From DAIOXA01 sp050949165 (GTDB lineage: Bacteria; Bacillota; Proteinivoracia; UBA4975): a stretch of DNA of 64,000 nt. The stretch lies in assembly GCA_050949165.1 (NCBI GenBank), contig JBMNFF010000001.1, positions 682,001-746,000 of the forward strand. Direction: 5' to 3'. Of this stretch, positions 24,858 to 33,140 are shown piece after piece. The notes below the pieces were generated by a model, which was not told the DNA's origin, did not search any database, and worked only from the letters and a program-made list of their open reading frames with translations. Each line of letters begins with the position of its first letter. The first letter of the stretch is position 1. The position numbers were made by a program, and so were the translations under genes.

Positions 24858-25928
24858 CTAACGGCGGATGTAATTCCCGCGGATGCGGCCAATTTTCTCG
24901 ATGCGTTCTTCCGCCATGCGGTCTGCAGCCTTATAAGAAGGGATGTTGTCCCGCTTGGCAATGGCATAGACCCTGGCGATATTGTCGTAAATGGTCTTGA
25001 CGGTCTCAATGGCCCGTTCTTCATTATAGCCCTTGAGTTCGTCGGCAACGTTCATAAGCCCGCCGGCATTGATGACATAGTCGGGAGCGTAAAGGATTCC
25101 CTTCTTATGAAGCTCGTCGCCATGGCGATCTTCGGCCAGCACGTTGTTGGCACAGCCGGCAATGGCCTTGCATTTGAAGCGATTAATGGTGTTGTCGTTG
25201 ACCACGGCGCCCAGGGCGCAGGGAGCAAAGATATCGCACTGGACGTCGTAGATGGCGTCGGGCTCCACAACTTGTGCGCCAAACTCCTTTACGGCCCTGT
25301 TAAGGGCATCCTGGTCGATATCGGTGACGATCAGCTTTGCCCCGGCTTCATGCAGGTGCTTGCATAGGTAGTAGCCGACATTGCCGACACCCTGGACGGC
25401 CACGGTCTTGCCGGCGATATCGTCGCTACCCCATACTTCCTTGGCGGTGGCCAACAGTCCCATGAAGGTGCCCAAAGCGGTCTTGGGAGAGGGGTTGCCG
25501 CTGCTGCCTCTGGAGGCCGATACGCCGGTGACATGATCGGTCTCCAGGTTGACGATGTCCATATCCTGGACGGTGGTTCCCACGTCCTCAGCGGTGATAT
25601 AGCGACCATTGAGGCTCTGGACAAAGCGGCCGAAGGCACGCCACATCTCTTCGCTCTTATCCTTCTTGGGGTCGCCGATGATGACGGCCTTGCCGCCGCC
25701 CAAGTCGAGACCGGCTGCGGCGGCCTTATAAGTCATGCCCCTGGCCAGACGGAGGACGTCCAGGATGGCATCATCCTCGTTTTGATAATTCCACATCCGG
25801 GTGCCGCCCAGTGCCGGCCCCAGAGTGGTGTCATGAATGGCGATGATAGCTTTTAGTCCGGAAGTCTTGTCATGACAAAAAACCAGCTGTTCATACCCGT
25901 ACTTCTCCATGTACTCGAAGATCTTCAT
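24858..25928 (-). CDS. Glu/Leu/Phe/Val dehydrogenase (leucine dehydrogenase-like, copy 1)
   Basis: A 356-residue amino-acid dehydrogenase. The catalytic lysines lie in the blocks GGTRMWNY...GMTYKAAAAGLDLGGGKAV, and the NAD-binding glycine motif is VQGVGNVGYYL near 180. This leucine dehydrogenase-type length (about 360) is shorter than glutamate dehydrogenases. It deaminates Leu, Val or Ile to 2-oxoacids with NAD+. ATG 25928 is favoured over ATG 25934 because of spacing to GGAGG and alignment with its paralogue at 27949-29019 (both start MKIFE). It lies between ptb and buk copy 1. Confidence 0.9.
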   Translation of the reverse strand: MKIFEYMEKYGYEQLVFCHDKTSGLKAIIAIHDTTLGPALGGTRMWNYQNEDDAILDVLRLARGMTYKAAAAGLDLGGGKAVIIGDPKKDKSEEMWRAFGRFVQSLNGRYITAEDVGTTVQDMDIVNLETDHVTGVSASRGSSGNPSPKTALGTFMGLLATAKEVWGSDDIAGKTVAVQGVGNVGYYLCKHLHEAGAKLIVTDIDQDALNRAVKEFGAQVVEPDAIYDVQCDIFAPCALGAVVNDNTINRFKCKAIAGCANNVLAEDRHGDELHKKGILYAPDYVINAGGLMNVADELKGYNEERAIETVKTIYDNIARVYAIAKRDNIPSYKAADRMAEERIEKIGRIRGNYIRR

Positions 25929-25947
25929 AAACATTCTCCTCCCAATT

Positions 25948-26871
25948 TTATTGATTCAGCCCGGCGGCAAAAACCGCGCTAAAGGCTATTGAATCCAATT
26001 TTGCCTGGTGAGAATCGGACCTGGAGGTCAGAACCACCGGCGCCTTGGCCCCGGCGATAACCCCTGCCACCCGGGCCCTGGCAAAATAGACTATGGACTT
26101 ATACAGGACATTGCCGGCCTCGATATCGGGAACCATGAGGATATCGGCCTGGCCGGCCACGGGGCTGACGATGCCCTTGACCTGAGCCGAATGCAGGGAA
26201 ACTGCGTTGTCCAGGGCCAGAGGGCCATCCACTTCTGCGCCCTGAATCTGCCCGCGCTGGGCCATCTTGGCCAGGAGGGCGGCTTCCACGGCGGCAGGCA
26301 TATCGGGATTGACCAGTTCCACCGCTGCCAGGACCGCCACCTTGGGAGTGGCGACACCTAAGGCCCTGGCCACATCCACGGCGTTCTGGATAATCTGCAC
26401 CTTTTGGCCCAGGTCCGGCGCAATGTTCATGGCGCCGTCGGTCATATAGAGCAAGCGGTCATAGCCCTCGATGTCCAAGGCTGTGACATGGCTGAGGAGT
26501 TTGCCCGTCCTCAGCCCCTGCTCCTTATCCAGGACTGCCCGGAGGATATCGGCGGTGCCCACCTTGCCCTTCATCACCAGGTCGGCTTCGCCAGCGGCCA
26601 CCATGGCCACGGCCTTGCGAGCAGCCAGAACCGGATTTGCTTCGGGAACCACCTGGCACTTACCCAAATCCAGTTGGACAGCCTGGGCAATCTCCCGAAT
26701 TTTTACCTGGTCTCCCACCAGGATGGCAGAGACCACTCCCCATTCCACTGCGTCCCGCACTGCTTCAAGGACATCCTGATCCTGAGCCGCCGCCACCGCC
26801 AGGCGCTGACGGCTGGGCAGGTTCTTGGCCGCAGCAATGACTTCATCCAAATTGCGATACAAAGCAATCAC
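25948..26871 (-). CDS. ptb: Phosphate butyryltransferase
   Basis: A 307-residue phosphotransacylase of the Ptb family, close to the usual length of about 300. It has VKIREIAQAVQLDL near 60, GEADLVMKGKVGTADILRAVLD near 94 and MTDGAMNIAPDL near 143. It swaps CoA for phosphate on butyryl- or branched-chain acyl-CoA, giving the substrate for butyrate kinase. It is the only transacylase in the operon, although two kinases and two dehydrogenases are present. It begins 5 bases after the stop of buk copy 2. Confidence 0.93.
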   Translation of the reverse strand: MIALYRNLDEVIAAAKNLPSRQRLAVAAAQDQDVLEAVRDAVEWGVVSAILVGDQVKIREIAQAVQLDLGKCQVVPEANPVLAARKAVAMVAAGEADLVMKGKVGTADILRAVLDKEQGLRTGKLLSHVTALDIEGYDRLLYMTDGAMNIAPDLGQKVQIIQNAVDVARALGVATPKVAVLAAVELVNPDMPAAVEAALLAKMAQRGQIQGAEVDGPLALDNAVSLHSAQVKGIVSPVAGQADILMVPDIEAGNVLYKSIVYFARARVAGVIAGAKAPVVLTSRSDSHQAKLDSIAFSAVFAAGLNQ

Positions 26872-26876
26872 CTCGC

Positions 26877-27935
26877 CTATACATATTCCCGAGGTTCTTC
26901 TTCACCCCGGAGCACCCGAAGACAGCCCATGGCCAGAGCGCGCAGCTCGTCCTCGCCGGGATAGATGAGGACTGGAGCGATGAAGCGGACATACTCCTTT
27001 GTCCAGCCCGTCAGCCGCTTATAGTGGGCCAAGCCGCCGGTGATGACGATGGCCCGGACCTCGCCCCGGAGAACTGTGGCCATGGCGCCGATTTCCTTGG
27101 CAATTTGGTAAGCCATGGCCCGGCCGATTAACTCAGCCTTGGTATCTCCGGCTTGAATGCGCTCTCCTACCACGACGCCGTCATTGGTGCCCAAATATCC
27201 CAGCAGGCCGCTGCCCCGAGTTATCTTGTTCAGCAATTCCTCCTGGGTGTATTTCCCGGAAAAGGCCATTTGGACCAGATCCCCGGTGGGCAACCCCCCG
27301 CTCCGCTCTGGAGAAAAGGGCCCCATTTCATTGGCATCATTGACGTCCAGCATGCGCCCTTTTTCTAAAGGGGCGACCGAAATTCCCCCGCCCAGGTGGG
27401 CGACTATGAGGTTGATGTCCTCCAGCTCATGGCCCAAATCCCGGGCGGCCCGCCGGGCCACAGCCCGGATATTGAGGGCATGGGAACGGCTGCGGCGCTG
27501 AATATCCGGTATCCCCGAAATGCGGGCCTCGGGGATGAACTCATCCACCGAAACCGGATCGACAATGAAGGCCGGAAGGCCCAAGCCCGCAGCAATGGTG
27601 TGGGCAATGAGGCCACCCAAATTGGATGCATGCTGCCCGCCGACGCCTTGACGCAAATCCTCCCGCATCCGCTCATTGACCAAGTACGTTCCCCCGGGTA
27701 TGGGCTTGAGCATTCCGCCCCGGCCCACCACGGCGCTGAGCTTTGCCCCGACGCAGGTCGAGGCCAGCCATTGGGAAACCAAGGCAGTCCGGTACTCCAG
27801 CTGATCGACGATGACCGGTGCCAGTTCCTGGGGATTGTGGCGCAGAGTCTCGGTAGCATGGAGGGAATCGTCTTCAAATACCGCCAGTTTGGTGGATGTG
27901 GAACCGGGATTGACTGCCAGAATCCAATGGGTCAT
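26877..27935 (-). CDS. buk: Butyrate kinase (copy 2, operon-proximal)
   Basis: A 352-residue butyrate kinase with NPGSTSTKLAVFED near the start, VVGRGGMLKPIPGGTYLVNE near 75 and HLGGGISVAPLEKGR near 195. ATG 27935 is chosen because GAGGTGAA lies just before it; a longer frame would begin inside the preceding dehydrogenase gene. It would convert acyl phosphate made by Ptb into acid and ATP. The presence of a second copy further on suggests that the operon grew by duplication of a dehydrogenase-kinase block around a single ptb. Confidence 0.92.
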   Translation of the reverse strand: MTHWILAVNPGSTSTKLAVFEDDSLHATETLRHNPQELAPVIVDQLEYRTALVSQWLASTCVGAKLSAVVGRGGMLKPIPGGTYLVNERMREDLRQGVGGQHASNLGGLIAHTIAAGLGLPAFIVDPVSVDEFIPEARISGIPDIQRRSRSHALNIRAVARRAARDLGHELEDINLIVAHLGGGISVAPLEKGRMLDVNDANEMGPFSPERSGGLPTGDLVQMAFSGKYTQEELLNKITRGSGLLGYLGTNDGVVVGERIQAGDTKAELIGRAMAYQIAKEIGAMATVLRGEVRAIVITGGLAHYKRLTGWTKEYVRFIAPVLIYPGEDELRALAMGCLRVLRGEEEPREYV

Positions 27936-27948
27936 AACTTCACCTCGA

Positions 27949-29019
27949 CTACTTGCCTGCATAGCTGCGGAGGACTCGGCTAATGGTCTCGATTCTCTCC
28001 ATGGCCATTTTGTCGGCTGCAGCGGCAGTAGAGATATTTTCGGCCTTGGCGGCGGCGAAGATATTGAGCAGGCGTGGGTAAATCATCGCCGCCTTGCGGA
28101 AAGCCCGCTCCTTGTTATAGCATTCCAGCTCATCACAGACCTGGATGAGGCCGCCGGCATTTACGACATAGTCTGGCGCGTACAGTATTCCCCTTTCCGC
28201 CAGCATATCGGCGTGGCGGGGCTCGGCCAACTGGTTGTTGGCGGCGCCGGCAATGCCCTTGCATCTGAGCTGGGGAATGGTCTCGTCGTTGAGGACGGCG
28301 CCCAGAGCGTTGGGAGAAAAGATATCACATTCCACCTTCATTATTTCCCCGGGCGGGACAATGGTGATGCCGTAATCCTTGACGGCCCTGTCAATATTCT
28401 CCTGGTTGAGATCGCAGGCGATTACCTTGGCTCCTTCAGAGACCAAATGCCCCACCAGGGGATAGCCCACCTTGCCCAGGCCCTGAACGGCAATGGTCAA
28501 TCCCTTGAGGGAGTCGCTGCCGAACAGCTCCATGGCCGTGGCCTTGATGCCCTTCCAGACGCCGAAGGCGGTGATTATCCCTGAATTGCCGCCCCCGCCG
28601 TACTCTTCCGGCAGGGCGCCCACATGCTTGGTCTCCTTGAGAGCGATGATAAAGTCATCATAGGTGGTGCCCACATCGGTGCCGGTTTTATAGCGTCCCT
28701 TCAGGGCCTCCACATAGCGGCCCAAGGCGCGGAACATGGCTTCGCTCTTGTCCCGCTTGGGATCGCCCCAGATTACGGTCTTGCCCCCTCCGTAATCCAG
28801 TTCCGCTGCGGCGCATTTATAAGTCATTCCCTTGGACAGCCTCAGGGCGTCGATAATGGCATCCTCTTCACACTCATAGTTCCACATGCGGCAGCCACCC
28901 TGGGCCGGGCCCAATCTCGTGTCATGCAAGGCGATGATCGCTTTTAACCCCGAGGTGCGATCGTAGTTGAAGAGCAGTTGTTCATGCCCTTCCTTGGCCA
29001 TGGCCTCAAAAATCTTCAT
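27949..29019 (-). CDS. Glu/Leu/Phe/Val dehydrogenase (leucine dehydrogenase-like, copy 2)
   Basis: A 356-residue paralogue of the dehydrogenase at 24858-25928. Shared blocks include MKIFE start, TSGLKAIIALHDT, CRMWNYE and the Lys in YGGGKTVIWGDP. The nucleotide-binding motif is VQGLGKVGYPL. Differences at the GGGK region (TVIWGDP against AVIIGDP) suggest a different substrate preference among branched-chain or aromatic amino acids. AGGGAGG precedes the ATG at 29019. It is the first gene of the operon, 45 bases downstream of the sigma-54 promoter. Confidence 0.9.
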   Translation of the reverse strand: MKIFEAMAKEGHEQLLFNYDRTSGLKAIIALHDTRLGPAQGGCRMWNYECEEDAIIDALRLSKGMTYKCAAAELDYGGGKTVIWGDPKRDKSEAMFRALGRYVEALKGRYKTGTDVGTTYDDFIIALKETKHVGALPEEYGGGGNSGIITAFGVWKGIKATAMELFGSDSLKGLTIAVQGLGKVGYPLVGHLVSEGAKVIACDLNQENIDRAVKDYGITIVPPGEIMKVECDIFSPNALGAVLNDETIPQLRCKGIAGAANNQLAEPRHADMLAERGILYAPDYVVNAGGLIQVCDELECYNKERAFRKAAMIYPRLLNIFAAAKAENISTAAAADKMAMERIETISRVLRSYAGK

Positions 29020-29063
29020 ACGCTAACCTCCCTATAAATGAATTTCTGAGCGCCTGTACTAAG

Positions 29064-29079
29064 TGCAATAATCGTGCCA
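29064..29079 (-). promoter_or_regulatory. Sigma-54 (SigL/RpoN) promoter of the branched-chain amino acid operon
   Basis: On the minus strand TGGCACG-ATTA-TTGCA, an essentially perfect -24/-12 sigma-54 promoter with correct GG-to-GC spacing. It lies 45 bases before the first gene. The adjacent upstream gene encodes a sigma-54 activator, which supports the call. Confidence 0.93.
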
Positions 29080-29082
29080 GGA

Positions 29083-29112
29083 GAAAAATAAAGGCCGACG
29101 GAAACCGTCGGC
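29083..29112 (-). terminator. Intrinsic terminator of the activator gene
   Basis: On the minus strand GCCGACGG, loop TTT, CCGTCGGC (29094-29112), followed by CTTTATTTTT (29083-29093). It separates the activator gene from the sigma-54 promoter. Confidence 0.88.
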
Positions 29113-29137
29113 ACTAATTTGCAAAGTTTTTCAGGTG

Positions 29138-29161
29138 TCTTGCAATACTTTGCGTGCAAGA
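29138..29161. promoter_or_regulatory. Candidate activator-binding site (upstream activating sequence)
   Basis: Dyad TCTTGCA-N10-TGCAAGA, 58 bases upstream of the -24 element and just after the activator stop codon. Further TTGCA elements occur nearby: TTTGCAAA at 29118-29125 and ATTGCA at 29163-29168. Position and symmetry fit a binding site for the Fis-type HTH of the neighbouring regulator. Confidence 0.6.
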
Positions 29162-29168
29162 TATTGCA

Positions 29169-30884
29169 TCAGAGACCGTAGCGTTCGATTTTATAATACA
29201 GGGAGCGCAGGGAAATGCCCAATTGAGCGGCCGCCTTGGTCTTATTGCCCTGGTGCGCTTCGAGAACCCGGCGCAGGTAATCCCTCTCAAACTCCGCCGT
29301 GGCATCCTTGAGGGTCTTGGAGCCTTGTCCCAAAAAAGTCGAGGCCACAGGGATATGGCGGGGAGTGTGGGGAAAGAATTGGGGCAGGTGCTCAGGGCGG
29401 ATCCAGGTCTCATTAATGCGCATGTTGATGATGGCACGACCCAGGATGTTCTCCAGTTCCCGGACATTGCCCGGCCAGGAATATTCCTGGAGCAATTCCA
29501 GGGCTTCGGGAGCGATATCTTCTACCACCCGCCCGTATTCCTGGTTGAACTTGCGCAGCAAATGCCGGGCCAGGGCGGGGATTTCTTCCCGCCTCTCCCG
29601 GAGGGGCGGGATGTAGAGGGGAAACACCCGGATTCTGTAGTACAGATCCTCCCTGAACTTGCCTGCGGCCACGGCCTCTTCCAGGTCTATGTTGGTGGCG
29701 GCAATAATGCGCACGTCCACAGGAACAGATTTGGCATCCCCTACCCGGACGATTTCCCGCTCCTGGAGGACCCGGAGCAACTTGGCCTGTAGGTTGAGGC
29801 TGATCTCGCCAATCTCATCCAAAAAAATAGTGCCGCCGCTGGCCTGTTCAAACAGGCCCTTCTTGCCTCCCCGGCGCGCCCCGGTAAAAGCTCCTTCACT
29901 GTAGCCGAAGAGCTCGCTCTCCAGGAGGCTGTCGGAAATAGCGGCGCAGTTGACCCGAATAAACTGATTGTGCTTGCGTTGGCTGGAGTTGTGGATGGCA
30001 TGAGCAAAGAGCTCCTTGCCTGTCCCGCTCTCCCCCAGGAGGAGGATGGTAGCCGGCGTAGTTGCCGCCTTGCGGGCCTGCTCCACCACCCGAATCATAT
30101 CGGGACTCTGAGCGATGATGTCCTTAAAATCGTACTTGGCCTCCAGAGTGCGGATGATCTGCTGGGCCTTGTCCAACTCTTCGGTTAGTCGCTTGATCTC
30201 ACTGATGTCGTGGATGACCGCCACGCTGCCCACCAGTTGGTCGTTGACCATGATGGGCGCACCGTCCACCAGGACGTCCTTCTTGGCAATGCCCACCTTC
30301 ATCTGGGCGTTCCGCACCGGCTTGCTGGTGGAGAGGACCTTGAGGTGGACGCTTTCGCCCTGGGCAATGTCCACCGTAGCCGGCTTGCCAATGACATCTG
30401 CCTCACTATACCCTGTTATCCGCTTGTAGGCAGGGTTGATCATGATTCCCAAGCCTTCCCTGTTCACCACGGAAATGGCGTCTTGGGTAGCGTTGAAGAT
30501 GGCCTCCAGCAGCGACTGAATCTCTTTGAGGTTAGTGATCTCTTCGGCCAGTTTGCGGACCTCGGAAATATTGCGGAATACCGCCACCGCCCCGATTATC
30601 TTGCCCGAGGAGTCGCAGACGGGCATTCTGGTGGTGAGGAGGGTCTTATCGGCCAGTTCCTGCTGTTGGTTGATCTCAGGCTCCCCGGTTTCCAGCACCC
30701 GCAACAGCTGAGTATTGGGAATGACCTGATCTATGGGCTTGCCCAGGGCATCTTCCTTTTGGACGCCCACCAACTCCGCCCCTGCCGGGTTAATTTGCAC
30801 CACCCTGCCCTGGTGGTCAATGGCCACCATGCCGTCTTGGATGGCGTCCAGGATAACTTCCAGATGATAAATGGGGGTACTCAC
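29169..30884 (-). CDS. Sigma-54-dependent transcriptional activator (PAS-PAS-AAA+-Fis HTH)
   Basis: A 571-residue enhancer-binding protein. Two PAS sensor domains occupy about 5-110 and 120-225. The AAA+ domain (about 250-485) has Walker A GESGTGKE (284-291), the sigma-54-contacting loop GAFTGA (331-336) and Walker B GGTIFLDEIGE. A Fis-type helix-turn-helix ends the protein (KTKAAAQLGISLRSLYYKIE). It resembles BkdR/RocR-type regulators of Bacillus and very probably activates the amino acid operon transcribed from 29064-29079. GTG 30884 is chosen as start (AAAGGGG 8 bases upstream); GTG 30893 is the alternative. The sensed ligand is unknown. Confidence 0.92.
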   Translation of the reverse strand: MSTPIYHLEVILDAIQDGMVAIDHQGRVVQINPAGAELVGVQKEDALGKPIDQVIPNTQLLRVLETGEPEINQQQELADKTLLTTRMPVCDSSGKIIGAVAVFRNISEVRKLAEEITNLKEIQSLLEAIFNATQDAISVVNREGLGIMINPAYKRITGYSEADVIGKPATVDIAQGESVHLKVLSTSKPVRNAQMKVGIAKKDVLVDGAPIMVNDQLVGSVAVIHDISEIKRLTEELDKAQQIIRTLEAKYDFKDIIAQSPDMIRVVEQARKAATTPATILLLGESGTGKELFAHAIHNSSQRKHNQFIRVNCAAISDSLLESELFGYSEGAFTGARRGGKKGLFEQASGGTIFLDEIGEISLNLQAKLLRVLQEREIVRVGDAKSVPVDVRIIAATNIDLEEAVAAGKFREDLYYRIRVFPLYIPPLRERREEIPALARHLLRKFNQEYGRVVEDIAPEALELLQEYSWPGNVRELENILGRAIINMRINETWIRPEHLPQFFPHTPRHIPVASTFLGQGSKTLKDATAEFERDYLRRVLEAHQGNKTKAAAQLGISLRSLYYKIERYGL

Positions 30885-30937
30885 CGAAACCACCCCTTTG
30901 CATAAATTTGCATGGTTAGTATTTCGCCACTGCCTTT

Positions 30938-31738
30938 CTATTCTCCTGCCCCCGGGCGGCCCAGTTGATCCAGCCAGAGCAGAACCCGGTTGGCGGCGAT
31001 GAGACGGCTAAAGGAGAAGAATTCTCCCAGGGCATTGGCCAGGACCAGCAGGATCAGGGCCAGGCACAGCCAAATTATCTCTAAGGTTCCGACCAGCGCC
31101 AGACCCAGCAGGGCGCCCAGGAGGTTGGCCCCGGTATCTCCCAGCATGTACCTGGCCTGGAGGTCGCCCCGCAGCATGCCCAGGGCCCCGCCGCAGCCCA
31201 CCGCCGCCGGGAGGCTCCCCACCGGGATCAGGACGGCAGCCATGAGCAAAAAAGATTTCAAAGCCCGGCCGGGACGTAAATCCAACTGGTTAAAGAGGTT
31301 GACGGCCAAAATCAGAACCCCGAACTCCACCAGGCCCGGCCACCCCCCGCCCAGATCCGCCACCGCCAGGGCGCCCCCGCTGACCATAAGGACCTTGGCC
31401 ATGCCGGTGGTGAGCCGCCCCCGCAAGAGGGCGGCGAAATGGCCCCGAAAACCCCGGCTGTCCTCATTGCCGGCGACATCATCCACCAAGCCGGCCAGAG
31501 TGACCAGGGTCAACCAAAAGGCGGCAAGATAAAAATTCCCTTTCTCCAACCAGCCCAGGAGGCTCAGCCCCCCCAGTCCCCCCAACACCGCCAGGAGCAA
31601 AACCAGGCCCAAACCTGTAGGAATCAGCTGCCCGCGATAGTTTTTCGCCGAAAGGGCGGGGGCCAGCACGGCGGCCACGGGGGCGGACAGAAGGGCGCTG
31701 AGCAACCCGGCCAACACCAGGCCTAGCGCCGCCGCCAT
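30938..31738 (-). CDS. MraY-like glycosyltransferase family 4 membrane protein
   Basis: A 266-residue polytopic membrane protein (about nine hydrophobic segments) of the MraY/WecA-like phospho-sugar transferase group. The region GLVDDVAGNEDSRGFRGH matches the conserved acidic loop, NLFNQLDLRPGRALK the N-D-rich loop and MLGDTGANLLG the third motif. In the family these enzymes move a phospho-sugar onto a lipid carrier. ATG 31738 with GGGGAGG upstream is used; the longer frame overlaps the GT2 gene and does not look like protein. It is the last gene of the steA cluster. Confidence 0.8.
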   Translation of the reverse strand: MAAALGLVLAGLLSALLSAPVAAVLAPALSAKNYRGQLIPTGLGLVLLLAVLGGLGGLSLLGWLEKGNFYLAAFWLTLVTLAGLVDDVAGNEDSRGFRGHFAALLRGRLTTGMAKVLMVSGGALAVADLGGGWPGLVEFGVLILAVNLFNQLDLRPGRALKSFLLMAAVLIPVGSLPAAVGCGGALGMLRGDLQARYMLGDTGANLLGALLGLALVGTLEIIWLCLALILLVLANALGEFFSFSRLIAANRVLLWLDQLGRPGAGE

Positions 31739-32397
31739 AAAAATCCTCCCCTGGCCAGGGCCGCGAGGACATGGAAAAACTGGCGGCCCCGGTGCCGGAT
31801 GCCCGCCAGCTTCCAACCGTCCCCCCGATGTACAAAATCTGTAGGGATTTCCCGCACTGCGAAGCCCCGACGCAATGCCCTCAGGGTCAGCTCGGTCTCC
31901 AGGCCAAATCCGCCTCCTCTGGGCAGGCATTGCTCCAGCAAAGTGCGGGTGGCCGCCCGCTGCCCCGAAAGGGGGGCCTGCAGGCGCTTCCCGGTAAAGG
32001 CGAATATCCCCCAGCGGGCCAGATTCCGTACCAGGCCGAGGCCGCCGCCCTGGGAGCTGGCGAATAGGGCAATTGCCATATCGCATTCTCCTCGCTTGAC
32101 GGCATCCACCAGGGGTAGCACTTCCCCGGCCAGCGGTCCCATATCGGCATCCACCATGGCGATGATTTCGCCAGCGCAGATTCCCAGACCAGTTGCCAGT
32201 GCCTCGGCCTTCCCCAAGTTGCGGACATGGCGGGCAAAGACCACCTGCCGGGCTCGGGCGACAAGCTCGGTGCCGTCCTGGCTGCCGTCATCGATGACCA
32301 CCAACTCGGCCCCGGGCAAAGCCCGGCCCAGGCTGTCCAGGGTTTCACCCAGAAGTTCTTCTTCGTTATAGGCGGGGATCAGCACCGAAACCTTCAC
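31723..32397 (-). CDS. Glycosyltransferase family 2
   Basis: A 224-residue GT-A type transferase: VSVLIPAYNEEELLGETLD at the start, VVIDDGSQDGT near 36 and the metal-binding MVDADMGPLAGEV near 90. No membrane helix is obvious. GTG 32397 overlaps the stop of the MctB-like gene (GTGA), and GGGAGG precedes it. It ends inside the start region of the MraY-like gene. Together with that gene it suggests transfer of a sugar to a lipid-linked cell-surface precursor; the product is unknown. Confidence 0.82.
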   Translation of the reverse strand: MKVSVLIPAYNEEELLGETLDSLGRALPGAELVVIDDGSQDGTELVARARQVVFARHVRNLGKAEALATGLGICAGEIIAMVDADMGPLAGEVLPLVDAVKRGECDMAIALFASSQGGGLGLVRNLARWGIFAFTGKRLQAPLSGQRAATRTLLEQCLPRGGGFGLETELTLRALRRGFAVREIPTDFVHRGDGWKLAGIRHRGRQFFHVLAALARGGFLWRRR

Positions 32398-33140
32398 CGC
32401 TCCACCTCCCGGGAAGGAAGCAGATTGTCCGGGCCATAGTGGCCTCCCTTGCCTGCCAGGATTGCCCGCAGGCAATACAGGCCCAAGGGGGAATCGAGAT
32501 GGGAAACAGAATTGTAGAGCTCATGGCTCATGAGCTCAGGGAGTTCGAAAGCGACGCCGTTTCCCAGGGCAATTACCGGCAACTGGGCATCCAGGAAGGA
32601 ACGGGCCAGTACCACGGCCAAATCCGCCTCCGCCGGGTCCAGGGCCAGGAAGACGAAGTTCGCCGGCTCCGTCACCTCTCCCCTCAGGCTGATTCCCTTT
32701 AAACCAGCTAAACCGCTGCCATCGCCCCGGACCAGGGTATCCGCCAGCTCACCCGGCAAAAAATCCCGGGATTCCAGTACGACCTGGGCTTGAAGCACAT
32801 CGGCGCCCAGGGGACCCAGCAATTCCGGGTCGAAACTGGCGTCGTGAATCAGCACTGCCTTGGCCGCAACGGGGTTGGTCAGCCAATAGACTTCATACAA
32901 ATCCCCCAGCCAACCGGCCAGTTGGGCAATGGTCTCTTCCAGACTGCGCACCTGACTCTTCAGTTCCCGGCGCTGATCCTGGAGAGCCTGTATATCCTCC
33001 CGCATCCCCTCTATGGTCCCCCGCTGCTGGAGGATGATGCTCTCCTCGGTAAAGGCGCTGCCAATAAAGATTCCCAGAGCCAGGGCCAGAAAGATCCCCA
33101 CCACCGTTACCAGGTGGAATTTAAAATTGTACAACTTCAT
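32394..33140 (-). CDS. MctB/SteB-like protein (copper transporter family, DUF3186)
   Basis: A 248-residue protein: one N-terminal membrane helix (about 8-30, TVVGIFLALALGIFIGSAF), a coiled coil (about 38-75) and an extracellular alpha/beta domain. The same architecture is seen in MctB (Rv1698) and in Corynebacterium SteB, which works with SteA at the division septum. Here the steA gene is directly upstream with an ATGA overlap, so the SteA-SteB pairing is kept. Despite the family name, copper transport is doubtful; a role as a membrane partner of SteA is more likely. Confidence 0.82.
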   Translation of the reverse strand: MKLYNFKFHLVTVVGIFLALALGIFIGSAFTEESIILQQRGTIEGMREDIQALQDQRRELKSQVRSLEETIAQLAGWLGDLYEVYWLTNPVAAKAVLIHDASFDPELLGPLGADVLQAQVVLESRDFLPGELADTLVRGDGSGLAGLKGISLRGEVTEPANFVFLALDPAEADLAVVLARSFLDAQLPVIALGNGVAFELPELMSHELYNSVSHLDSPLGLYCLRAILAGKGGHYGPDNLLPSREVER

